A stretch of DNA of 64,000 nt from DATJPR01 sp963811705 (GTDB lineage: Bacteria > Bacteroidota > Ignavibacteria > UBA10030 > UBA6906). Shown one piece after another: positions 26,575-34,025 of the stretch (positions are counted from its first letter, which is position 1; each line of letters starts with the position of its first letter). The notes under the pieces are model-generated. The model saw only the letters and a program-made list of their open reading frames with translations, had not been told where the DNA came from and made no database searches. Position numbers and translations under genes: made by a program. The DNA lies in the NCBI GenBank assembly GCA_963811705.1, contig CAWESL010000007.1, forward strand, positions 558,001-622,000. The letters are read 5' to 3'.

Positions 26575-27813
26575 CTAGCTCCGGATGACCGGAGTCGGGA
26601 TGGGGACGATGAACTTCCCCCCCTTGTCTCGGTATGCCTGCAACTGTTTCATGATCTCATCGGCGAAATTCCAGGCAAGGATGAGAACATAGTCCGGTGC
26701 GTCCTCGACGATCCGAGACGGAGGGACGATCAGGAGGTGGTTCCCCCCCATGTACCGACCGTGCTTGAATTTGTTGAGGTCCGCAACATAGTCGAGCGAC
26801 GACCGGTCGATGCCGACGTACGCGAGCATGGTCGCCGCCTTTGCCGCAGCGCCATAGCCGACAATGCGTTTTCCTTCCGCCTTCAGGTCTTTCAGGATCT
26901 TCCGAAGACCCGTCTTGATATCCTCGACCCGACGGGCAAAGCCCGAATAGTATCTGAGCGTGTCCGCACCGACGGCGTGCTCATCGGCAAGGAGTTTCTT
27001 CACTCTCGGGCCGACATTTTCCACCGGTTCAACAAACAGTCGCATCGAGCCGCCATGAACGCTGGTCTGAAGAACATCGTTCAGGAAGAGTCCGTGCCGC
27101 CGGAACAGTCGATCGAGGGCGGTCACGGAGAAATAGCAGAGATGTTGATGATAGATGGTATCGAACTCGCAATGCTGGATGAGATCGAGCAGGTAGGGCG
27201 CCTCGATCACCGCGACACCGCCCGGCTTTAACAGGGTTTTGATCCCATCGACAAAACCATTGAGGTCAGGGACATGGGCGAGCACGTTGTTCGCAAGAAA
27301 GACATCCGCCGCCTTCCCTTCTTTTTCCTTCAACTCTTCTGCGAGTTCCCTGGTGAAGAAGGTGTTTCGCGTGGGGATTCCCGCCGCGATCGCCTCCTTT
27401 GCAGGGCCGTCCGCCGGGTCGATCCCGAGCACAGGGATCCCCTTTCCCGCAAACGTCTTGAGCATGTAGCCGTCATTGCTGGCCGCCTCGATGACCATGC
27501 TCGATGCGGTGAGGTGTCGCCGTTCGATGATGTCGAGAGCACTCTGATGAAAATGATTCATCAATGACGGTGAGACGGAGGAGAAATACGGGTAGTCCCG
27601 GCAAAAGAGGATCTCGGGATCCACCGATTCCGTGATTTGCACGAGCGTGCAATCCGGGCAGAACGCGAGATCGAGCTGGGCAAAAATCTCGGGCTTGTCG
27701 AGGTCCTTTTCCCACACGAGAGCGTCTGCGAGCGGGGTTTTTCCAAACGAAATGATCAGCTGAAGATGGGAGCCTCCGCAGGATCGGCAGGGAGGCATTG
27801 AGGTCTGGGTCAT
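26575..27813 (-). CDS. SAM-dependent sugar C-methyltransferase
   Basis: About 412 residues from the ATG at 27813 (the open frame reaches 27867 but overlaps the epimerase gene). N-terminal zinc site CRSCGGSHL and FCPDCTLVQ, GKTPLADALV and YPYFSSVSPSLMNHF typical of NDP-hexose C-methyltransferases, a SAM loop MVIEAASNDGYML, and a C-terminal domain with IVGYGAAAKAATMLAYVGI. The family includes TylC3-type 3-C-methyltransferases acting on NDP-4-keto-6-deoxyhexoses. Next to a cytidylyltransferase and an SDR enzyme it most likely makes a branched CDP-linked sugar. It is the last gene before the terminator. Confidence 0.85.
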   Translation of the reverse strand: MTQTSMPPCRSCGGSHLQLIISFGKTPLADALVWEKDLDKPEIFAQLDLAFCPDCTLVQITESVDPEILFCRDYPYFSSVSPSLMNHFHQSALDIIERRHLTASSMVIEAASNDGYMLKTFAGKGIPVLGIDPADGPAKEAIAAGIPTRNTFFTRELAEELKEKEGKAADVFLANNVLAHVPDLNGFVDGIKTLLKPGGVAVIEAPYLLDLIQHCEFDTIYHQHLCYFSVTALDRLFRRHGLFLNDVLQTSVHGGSMRLFVEPVENVGPRVKKLLADEHAVGADTLRYYSGFARRVEDIKTGLRKILKDLKAEGKRIVGYGAAAKAATMLAYVGIDRSSLDYVADLNKFKHGRYMGGNHLLIVPPSRIVEDAPDYVLILAWNFADEIMKQLQAYRDKGGKFIVPIPTPVIRS

Positions 27814-27830
27814 GGATGTACGATCTATCG

Positions 27831-28880
27831 TTAATGTGAAGGGGTGGCTTCCACATCGGCTGCCCACCGGAGGTCAGGAGTCAATCGGCCCGAACTCAGG
27901 AGTTGTTTGATGTGGTCGATGCGCTTGTATTTCGGCCCCTCAAAGTCTTCCAGTCGCAGACCGATCCGCTTGTACGCCTGGTAGAGTTCCTGTGCGCCTT
28001 TTCGCGCGCTCCACACCGGCTGAAAGGAAGGGAGCGTGCGGAGGATCTTGCTGCTGTCGACCCGATAGCACCGTTTATCCGGTCCCGCATCTTTGGCATA
28101 TTCGATCGTGCAGTTCGGCACGGTTTCCTTCACAATGTCGGCGAGTTCGCGAATGCGGTAGTTGTCCTCGTTCCGTGCCACATTGAACGCGGCATTGTGG
28201 ACGACGTCCCGCGGCGCATCGAGAACGGCGATAAACGCCCGGGAAATGTCCGCGATATGCACAATCGGCCGCCACGGCGTGCCGTCACTCTTGATAAACA
28301 CTTTTCCGGTCGTGAACGCCCAGGCGACCAGATTGTTGAGCACAAGGTCGAAACGGAGACGCGGCGATACGCCGAACGCTGTCGCGTTCCGAAGGAACGT
28401 GGGGCTGAAACTGTTCGAAGCGAGCTTCGCGACATCCTGTTCCACTTTCACTTTGGAGATCCCGTAAGGTGTCACCGGGTTGAAGGCGGATTCCTCATTG
28501 AGGAGATTTTCGCCGCCGGCGCCGTAGTTGCTGCAGGAGGAGGAGAAGATGAAACGCGGCACACCGGCTTCTTTGGCGAGCGCAGCCAGACGAACGGAGG
28601 CGAGATGATTGATTTCGTATGTCAGTTGCGGGTTCAAATCCCCGAGAGGATCGTTGGAGAGACCGGCCAGGTGGATGATGGCATCGAATCCCTTCACATC
28701 GTCGATCGACGCGTCACGGATGTCTTTCCTGATCGACGGGACCTCGACGATGCCGTCTCCAAACGTGGAATTCTCGAACAGGTCGCTGTCGAATCCGACG
28801 ACATCGTGTCCGTCCTCGAGAAGCATCGGAACCATCACGGTCCCGATATAGCCGCTATGGCCGGTGACCAAAACGCGCAT
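27831..28880 (-). CDS. NAD-dependent sugar epimerase/dehydratase (extended SDR)
   Basis: 349 residues. N-terminal nucleotide-binding TGHSGYIG, IIHLAGLSNDPLGD, SSSCSNYGAGG (the catalytic Ser/Thr region) and the catalytic YxxxK pair in TPYGISKVKVEQ near residue 140. It sits between a glucose-1-phosphate cytidylyltransferase (1 bp away) and a sugar C-methyltransferase (17 bp), which suggests a CDP-sugar substrate. It is not a classical CDP-glucose 4,6-dehydratase by its motifs. Whether it acts as dehydratase, epimerase or reductase is not decided by the sequence. Confidence 0.8.
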   Translation of the reverse strand: MRVLVTGHSGYIGTVMVPMLLEDGHDVVGFDSDLFENSTFGDGIVEVPSIRKDIRDASIDDVKGFDAIIHLAGLSNDPLGDLNPQLTYEINHLASVRLAALAKEAGVPRFIFSSSCSNYGAGGENLLNEESAFNPVTPYGISKVKVEQDVAKLASNSFSPTFLRNATAFGVSPRLRFDLVLNNLVAWAFTTGKVFIKSDGTPWRPIVHIADISRAFIAVLDAPRDVVHNAAFNVARNEDNYRIRELADIVKETVPNCTIEYAKDAGPDKRCYRVDSSKILRTLPSFQPVWSARKGAQELYQAYKRIGLRLEDFEGPKYKRIDHIKQLLSSGRLTPDLRWAADVEATPSH

Positions 28881-28881
28881 T

Positions 28882-29655
28882 TCAATCCTCCCAGGTTTTC
28901 CAAGGTGCTTTGCCGCCCTGCCAGAGTTCTTCCAGCAAGCGTTTGTCGCGCAACGTGTCCATACACTGCCAGAATGAGGAGTGGCGATAGGCCATCAATT
29001 GTCCGTCGGCGGCCAGACGTTCCATCGGTTCACGTTCCCACTGCGTGTCGTCGCCGTCGATGTAGTCGAATACCTTTGGCTCCAGGACAAAGAAGGCCCC
29101 GTTGATCCATCCTTCCATCGTCTGCGGCTTCTCGGAGAACTGCGAAACCTTGTCCCCTTCAAACACAAGATGCCCGAACCGGGCCGGAGGACGAACGGCG
29201 GTGAGCGTGGCCAGTTTCCCGTGATGGCGATGGAAGGCAAGCAGGTCGTCGAGGTTGACGTCCGAAACGCCGTCACCCCAGGTGAGCATGAATGTTTCCT
29301 TCCCGATATACGGGGCAAGCCGTTTGATTCTCCCCCCCGTCAGCGTGGAAACGCCGGTATCCACCAGCTCCACCGTCCAGTCCGGCCTGATCCCGCCGTG
29401 CGGCGTGACCTTTCCTGACCCGAGATTGACCGTCAGATTGCTGCTCAGGTTTGCGTAGTCCACCATGTACTTCTTGATCACTTCGCCTTTATAGCCCAGC
29501 GCGATGACGAAGTCCTTCAACTTGTACTGCGCGTAGTGGCGCATGATATGCCAGAGAATCGGTCGGCCGCCGATTTCGACCATCGGTTTGGGTTTGACTT
29601 CGGTCTCTTCGACCAGGCGCGTGCCGACGCCGCCGGCGAGTATTGCTACTTTCAT
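28882..29655 (-). CDS. rfbF: Glucose-1-phosphate cytidylyltransferase
   Basis: 257 residues from the ATG at 29655, the normal length for RfbF/DdhA; the frame upstream to 29736 overlaps the priming transferase and is not family-like. The signature LAGGVGTRLVEETEVKPKPM (nucleotide loop) is followed by GGRPILWHIMRHYA and FMLTWGDGVSDVNLD. The enzyme makes CDP-glucose from CTP and glucose-1-phosphate, the first step to CDP-3,6-dideoxy or CDP-branched sugars. The two genes after it act on the same pathway. Classical rfbG and rfbH are not in the window. Confidence 0.9.
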   Translation of the reverse strand: MKVAILAGGVGTRLVEETEVKPKPMVEIGGRPILWHIMRHYAQYKLKDFVIALGYKGEVIKKYMVDYANLSSNLTVNLGSGKVTPHGGIRPDWTVELVDTGVSTLTGGRIKRLAPYIGKETFMLTWGDGVSDVNLDDLLAFHRHHGKLATLTAVRPPARFGHLVFEGDKVSQFSEKPQTMEGWINGAFFVLEPKVFDYIDGDDTQWEREPMERLAADGQLMAYRHSSFWQCMDTLRDKRLLEELWQGGKAPWKTWED

Positions 29656-29725
29656 GAACAGAGTTCCTGTTGTTGCCGTAGAGGAAATCGAGGGGACAAC
29701 GGTTGAAGAATCATAGACCCGGAAG

Positions 29726-31189
29726 CTAGCGGGCACCCCGTCCGAACACCATGACAGGGATGGTCTTGAGCAGTAGCCAGAGATCGAGATGGAACGACAC
29801 GCTCTGACTGTAGAAGAGGTCGAGGATCACCATATCCTGAAAGCTCACCTTGCTCCGTCCGACGACCTGCCACATTCCGGTGCAACCCGGGGTCACGCTG
29901 AGGCGTTTCTTATGCCAGTCCTCGTAGTGTTTCCACTCATACGGCAGGCATGGTCGAGGACCGACAAGACTCATATCCCCCTTTAAGACGTTGAACAACT
30001 GCGGGAGTTCGTCGAGGCTCGTGAGACGAAGGAAACGCCCGACCTTTGTCACCCGTGCTTCATCAACAATTTTCAGCGGTGCGCCGGCGTCGCTGTTGGC
30101 CTTGTACTCGCCGCGAATCAGCTCCGCGTATTTCTGCTCGCGATTCGGATCCGAATCGCTTCCCACCGACATCGAACGGAACTTGTAAAAGTCGAAGGGC
30201 TTTCCATCCTTGCCGATCCGGACCTGTTTGAAAAACACCGGTCCGCGCGAGGTCATCTTGATGGCGGCAGCAATGGCGGAAAAGACGGGCAGGAGGAGAA
30301 CCAGTCCAAAGAACGCGAACACGGCGTCAAAGGATCGTTTGTAGGCGACGAACACGGGGCTCGGGCCAAATCGCGACACCGCAACGACCGCCACTTCACC
30401 ATATTTCTCCATATCCAACCGGGACGGGACAACGTCATAAAGCGGAGAGGAGATCTTCACGCTCCGGTCGGTCTTGATGCTCTCTTCGATCACTTCGAAG
30501 AGGCGCGATTGGGAAACATTTTCGAGGCAGATCAGAATTTCGTCCACGTCGAAGATTTCGGTGATCTGCCGCAGTTCCGACACGGCACCGATGACTTTGG
30601 CGCCGTCGTACACCACCGTTCCCGGCGACACGTGATCATCCAGGAACCCGACAACGGAGAGGCCGAGATAGTCGTGGATATCGATATTTGCGACGAGGTT
30701 TCTGCCGCTGGTGCCGGCGCCGACGACAAGCACTGAACGCTTAAAGAGCCGGGTCCGGGTAACCCACAGATAGAGCGTCCGAAAGATCACCACCCGTCCG
30801 ACCAGCATAAGGGCAAAGGTGGAGGTGGCGAAGTAAATCATTGCCAGACGGCTATCGACGATAAACGTCGCTCGCGTAAAGAACGAAAGGATGGCGATGG
30901 CAAGTACCGTAAACGCCAGCGCTTTGACGATCCGGATGATCTGATCGGCAACGCTGACGATAACATTGATCTTGTAGAGATTGAGGTAGCGGAAGATAAA
31001 CGTGCTTCCTGCGGCGAAGAAGAACAGGAAGATATGCTCAGTGTCGAACGGTTCACCGATAATCGTAAACTCACCGGCAAACGACCGACCTCTCAGGACG
31101 ATGGCCATGATCAGGCAGGCCAGGATCGTGAGTCCGTCAAGGACTGGCAGGATCGATGCGTACGGTGGATGTTTCTTGAGAGATCTCAT
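29726..31189 (-). CDS. Undecaprenyl-phosphate sugar phosphotransferase (polyprenyl glycosylphosphotransferase, WbaP/WcaJ-like)
   Basis: 487 residues: about five N-terminal membrane helices (to residue 120), a CoA-binding-like Rossmann domain (VLVVGAGTSGRNLV, about 165), a further helix (FAFFGLVLLLPVFSAIAAA, about 295) and the bacterial sugar transferase domain with GPVFFKQVRIGKDGKPF, FYKFRSM, SLDELPQLFNVLKGDMSLVG and VTPGCTGMWQV. It moves a sugar phosphate from a nucleotide sugar to undecaprenyl phosphate, the priming step of repeat-unit synthesis. It heads a transcript with a good FCB-type promoter (31272-31302). It is the only priming enzyme seen in the window, so it may serve both assembly lines. 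Confidence 0.9.
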   Translation of the reverse strand: MRSLKKHPPYASILPVLDGLTILACLIMAIVLRGRSFAGEFTIIGEPFDTEHIFLFFFAAGSTFIFRYLNLYKINVIVSVADQIIRIVKALAFTVLAIAILSFFTRATFIVDSRLAMIYFATSTFALMLVGRVVIFRTLYLWVTRTRLFKRSVLVVGAGTSGRNLVANIDIHDYLGLSVVGFLDDHVSPGTVVYDGAKVIGAVSELRQITEIFDVDEILICLENVSQSRLFEVIEESIKTDRSVKISSPLYDVVPSRLDMEKYGEVAVVAVSRFGPSPVFVAYKRSFDAVFAFFGLVLLLPVFSAIAAAIKMTSRGPVFFKQVRIGKDGKPFDFYKFRSMSVGSDSDPNREQKYAELIRGEYKANSDAGAPLKIVDEARVTKVGRFLRLTSLDELPQLFNVLKGDMSLVGPRPCLPYEWKHYEDWHKKRLSVTPGCTGMWQVVGRSKVSFQDMVILDLFYSQSVSFHLDLWLLLKTIPVMVFGRGAR

Positions 31190-31527
31190 ATCCGCATACC
31201 CCCAGGGACCACAAAGAACTTCATGATCACCGCCGGGCGCCCGAAAATCGGAAGGATTGTTCGGAGTCGCCGAAAGATACTATTTACCAAAAGAAAAAAC
31301 AACCACGTTTGACTGTCTTCGATTAGTCATTTACTCTTCAAAAATCCAGGACCGCTGGAGAACCGCTGTGCGATCAGCCCCTTGGAACGTTGTCATAGGC
31401 GAGGGAATGGTGCCTTTGTTCCGGGAGAGGGTTGTTCTGGACACTGACATAATATACGGATCGGCCTTTGAAAAGCGGTGTCCTGTGTCACACATTCCGT
31501 GGAACCCTTGTCCCTACATCGACTTCC
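31190..31527. other. Intergenic region between GT4 gene and priming transferase
   Basis: 338 bp without a credible gene. It contains the promoter for the priming transferase at its left side (31272-31302). The stretch 31300-31350 is AT-rich. No clear terminator was found for the GT4 gene that ends at 31528. Confidence 0.5.
31272..31302 (-). promoter_or_regulatory. FCB-type promoter for the priming transferase unit
   Basis: On the minus strand TTG (31302-31300) is followed after exactly 20 bp by TATCTTTC (31279-31272), a 7-of-8 match to the Bacteroidota -7 consensus TAnnTTTG with consensus -33 spacing. Transcription would start near 31265, about 75 bases before the ATG at 31189. Confidence 0.55.
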
Positions 31528-32721
31528 TCATTGTGCAAAGAGCTTGTGGTACGCCTCCAGAAGGACGTTCGCCGAGTATGTCCAGGCAAGCTCATTTTCA
31601 ACTCTTTCCCTTCCCCAGGATCCCATCCTCGTCCGACGATCGGGATCAGCAAGCAATTCGACGATCTTATCCGCAAAATCTCTCGCATCATTTTTCCTGG
31701 AATATAACGAGGCATCCCCGGCGGACCTTCGACCTTCCGTCAGGTCGAATTGCACGATGGGCTTCGCCAACGCCATGTACTCCATGATCTTGTTCATGGT
31801 GGATTTGTCATTCATCGGGGATGCGACATCCGGATTGACACAAACGTCGGTCGACGAGAGATACGCCAGCATCTCCTCATCCGAAATCCTCCCGGTGAAC
31901 CGGACAACATCTGCAACGCCAAGCTCCTTTGCATACTCCTGGAGGGCGACGAATTCCGTCCCGCTCCCGATCAGCACAAAGAGAATGTCCCGCCGGCCGC
32001 GGTCGCGGACGATCCATTGCACGGCACGAAGGAGATAATCGAGTCCTTCCTGCTTACCCATGACCCCGACATAGCCCACGAGGTAAGGGAACCCCTCCTT
32101 GGCATCCTTCCGAGGGGGGACCGGACGGAATGTGTCGAGGTTCGGCCCGCTCCGGACGATAAAGACATTCCCGGGATCCATTTTTCCACGCTCGACGGCA
32201 ATCTCTTTGTATGATTGGTTCGTCGCGATCGAAAGATCGGCCGTCTTGAATGTCAGACGTTCGCAGAAGACGATCAGCCGATACAAGATTCCCTTTCGGC
32301 CAAACTTTGCCTCGTAGAGTTCCGGATTGATATCGTGATGGTCAAACAAAAACTTCTTCCCGAACAGCTTGTAAAAAGCGCCGATCAAAAAAATCAGGTC
32401 GGGCGGATTGCACGCATGGATGGCATCAAACCCCCGCTCCCGGAGGACGCGGAACGAAAGGATGAATTCCCACCAGAGGGCCGCGGAGTATTCCCGGACG
32501 TACCCGAGCGCGCCGTTCCCCTCGAGCGGAAGCGGGTGGCGGTACACGGCGATGCCTTCGAGAAGTTCGCGACGGGTTTCATATCCTTTCCCTGTCGGAC
32601 AGATCACCGAGACCGTGTAGCCTGCTCCCGTCAGCGTCGTCGCTTCGTTCCAGACTCGTTTGTCAAATGGAACGGGAAGGTTCTCCACGATGATGAGGAT
32701 GCGTTTACCAGGCGAGTCCAA
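31528..32721 (-). CDS. GT4 glycosyltransferase
   Basis: About 397 residues from a TTG at 32721 that has AAAGGGA six bases upstream; the open frame extends to 32856 but overlaps the dehydrogenase gene. N-terminal ILIIVENLPVPFDKRVWNEA is typical of the WfgS/WfeV-like GT4 group, then ACNPPDLIFLIGAFYKLFG, DHHDINPELYEAKFG, and in the second domain GYVGVMGKQEGLDYLLRAV and TMNKIMEYMALAKPIVQFD. It is cytoplasmic and adds a sugar to the lipid-linked chain. Overlap of 17 bp with the AlgD-like gene implies coupling. Confidence 0.85.
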   Translation of the reverse strand: MDSPGKRILIIVENLPVPFDKRVWNEATTLTGAGYTVSVICPTGKGYETRRELLEGIAVYRHPLPLEGNGALGYVREYSAALWWEFILSFRVLRERGFDAIHACNPPDLIFLIGAFYKLFGKKFLFDHHDINPELYEAKFGRKGILYRLIVFCERLTFKTADLSIATNQSYKEIAVERGKMDPGNVFIVRSGPNLDTFRPVPPRKDAKEGFPYLVGYVGVMGKQEGLDYLLRAVQWIVRDRGRRDILFVLIGSGTEFVALQEYAKELGVADVVRFTGRISDEEMLAYLSSTDVCVNPDVASPMNDKSTMNKIMEYMALAKPIVQFDLTEGRRSAGDASLYSRKNDARDFADKIVELLADPDRRTRMGSWGRERVENELAWTYSANVLLEAYHKLFAQ

Positions 32722-34018
32722 TATAATTCCCTTTGGTGATCCATTCTTTGTCGAGACGGACGAGGTCAATGACGAGCTTGCCCGGAGGCATGCCGTCGAT
32801 GAACTCGCGGAACTCCTCGCCTTTGTTCCCCACGACGACGACATCGCACCCATCAAGGACTTCCTGCGGAGTATTTTTCATCAACGCTGCGACGTGCGGG
32901 ATATGTTGCTCAACGTACGATTGGTTCGCTCCCATGAGACGTGCGATCTGGACATTCCGGTCGTAGAGCGCCACCGTATACCCCTTCCCCACGAGCGTTT
33001 CGATGACCTGGACCACAGGGCTCCCGCGCAGATCATCCGTGCCCGCTTTGAAGCTGAACCCGAGAAACCCCACACGTTTCTTCCCGACCGCGGTAATGCG
33101 CGTCACGACGTTTTCCACCTGTTTTTGATTGCTGGTCATCAAGGACTGAAGGAGTGGAGCTTCGACGTCCATTCTCTTTGCGTGGTAGAGCAAGGCGTTC
33201 ACATCTTTCGGCAGACAGGAACCGCCGAAGGCGAAGCCCGGCTTCAAATAGTACGACGAGATGTTGAGCTTCCGGTCTTCGCAAAAGATATCCATGACTT
33301 TGTGGCTGTCGATACCGAGGGATTTGCACAACAGCCCGATTTCGTTGGCAAACGTGATCTTGACCGCGTGGAAGCTATTGTCGGCGTATTTCACCATTTC
33401 GCCGACTTCGATCGATGTTTCAAATATCGGCCCCGGCAGTCCGGCGTATATTTCGCGGAGCTTCGCTGTGCAGCGGGAATCGTCTGTCCCGATCACCGTT
33501 TTCGGCGGATTGAAGAAGTCGTAGACCGATGTCCCCTCCCTCAGGAATTCGGGATTGAAACAGACGCCGAAATCCTCGCCGGCCTTGCGTCCGGAGAATT
33601 CCTCGAGCGTGGGGATCACCACTCCGCGCATGCTTCCCGGAAGCATCGTGCTGCGCACGACGATCAAATGCGGCTCCGCCTTCTTCTTCAGCACCTGACC
33701 GATCTCCATGCACACCTGCCGGATGTAGCGCAGTTCTATATTGCCGTTGGGCTGCGACGGAGTCCCGACCGAAATGAAGGAGATTTCCGACTCGTTGATA
33801 GCGGCCATCGGATCCGTCACCGCCCGGATCCTTCCTGAGGCAACGCCCTGCTGCATGAGCTCGTCGATTTCCGGTTCGACGACCGGCGAGCGGCCCGCAT
33901 TGATCATATCGACTTTGACTTGTGCCACATCAACGCCGATCACCGTGTGTCCCTGCTTTGCGAGACAGCCGCAGGACACCGCACCGACGTATCCGAGCCC
34001 GAATACCGAAATGTTCAT
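32705..34018 (-). CDS. GDP-mannose 6-dehydrogenase (AlgD-like UDP/GDP-sugar dehydrogenase)
   Basis: 437 residues, the full length of AlgD. N-terminal NAD site VFGLGYVGAVSCGCLAKQGH, then FISVGTPSQPNGNIEL, CFNPEFLREGTSVYDF, the catalytic cysteine in FAFGGSCLPKDVNAL near residue 265, and the C-terminal nucleotide-sugar domain (GFLGFSFKAGTDDLRGSP). AlgD enzymes oxidise GDP-mannose to GDP-mannuronate with two NAD. The SCLPKDV motif is closer to AlgD than to UDP-glucose dehydrogenases, though the substrate remains inferred. It provides a uronic acid for the polysaccharide and sits next to a heparinase II/III-like lyase. Confidence 0.85.
   Translation of the reverse strand: MNISVFGLGYVGAVSCGCLAKQGHTVIGVDVAQVKVDMINAGRSPVVEPEIDELMQQGVASGRIRAVTDPMAAINESEISFISVGTPSQPNGNIELRYIRQVCMEIGQVLKKKAEPHLIVVRSTMLPGSMRGVVIPTLEEFSGRKAGEDFGVCFNPEFLREGTSVYDFFNPPKTVIGTDDSRCTAKLREIYAGLPGPIFETSIEVGEMVKYADNSFHAVKITFANEIGLLCKSLGIDSHKVMDIFCEDRKLNISSYYLKPGFAFGGSCLPKDVNALLYHAKRMDVEAPLLQSLMTSNQKQVENVVTRITAVGKKRVGFLGFSFKAGTDDLRGSPVVQVIETLVGKGYTVALYDRNVQIARLMGANQSYVEQHIPHVAALMKNTPQEVLDGCDVVVVGNKGEEFREFIDGMPPGKLVIDLVRLDKEWITKGNYIGLAW
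32728..32734 (-). promoter_or_regulatory. Ribosome binding site supporting the TTG start at 32721
   Basis: AAAGGGA on the minus strand lies 6 bases before the TTG. No ATG or GTG in frame nearby has a comparable site, so this decides the start of the GT4 gene. Confidence 0.5.
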
Positions 34019-34025
34019 CGCATTC

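Noticed and set aside
27903..29105. Plus-strand open frame of 400 residues
   Set aside because: It is antisense to the SDR gene and the cytidylyltransferase, both firmly recognised.
32660..33838. Plus-strand open frame of 392 residues
   Set aside because: It is antisense to the AlgD-type dehydrogenase.
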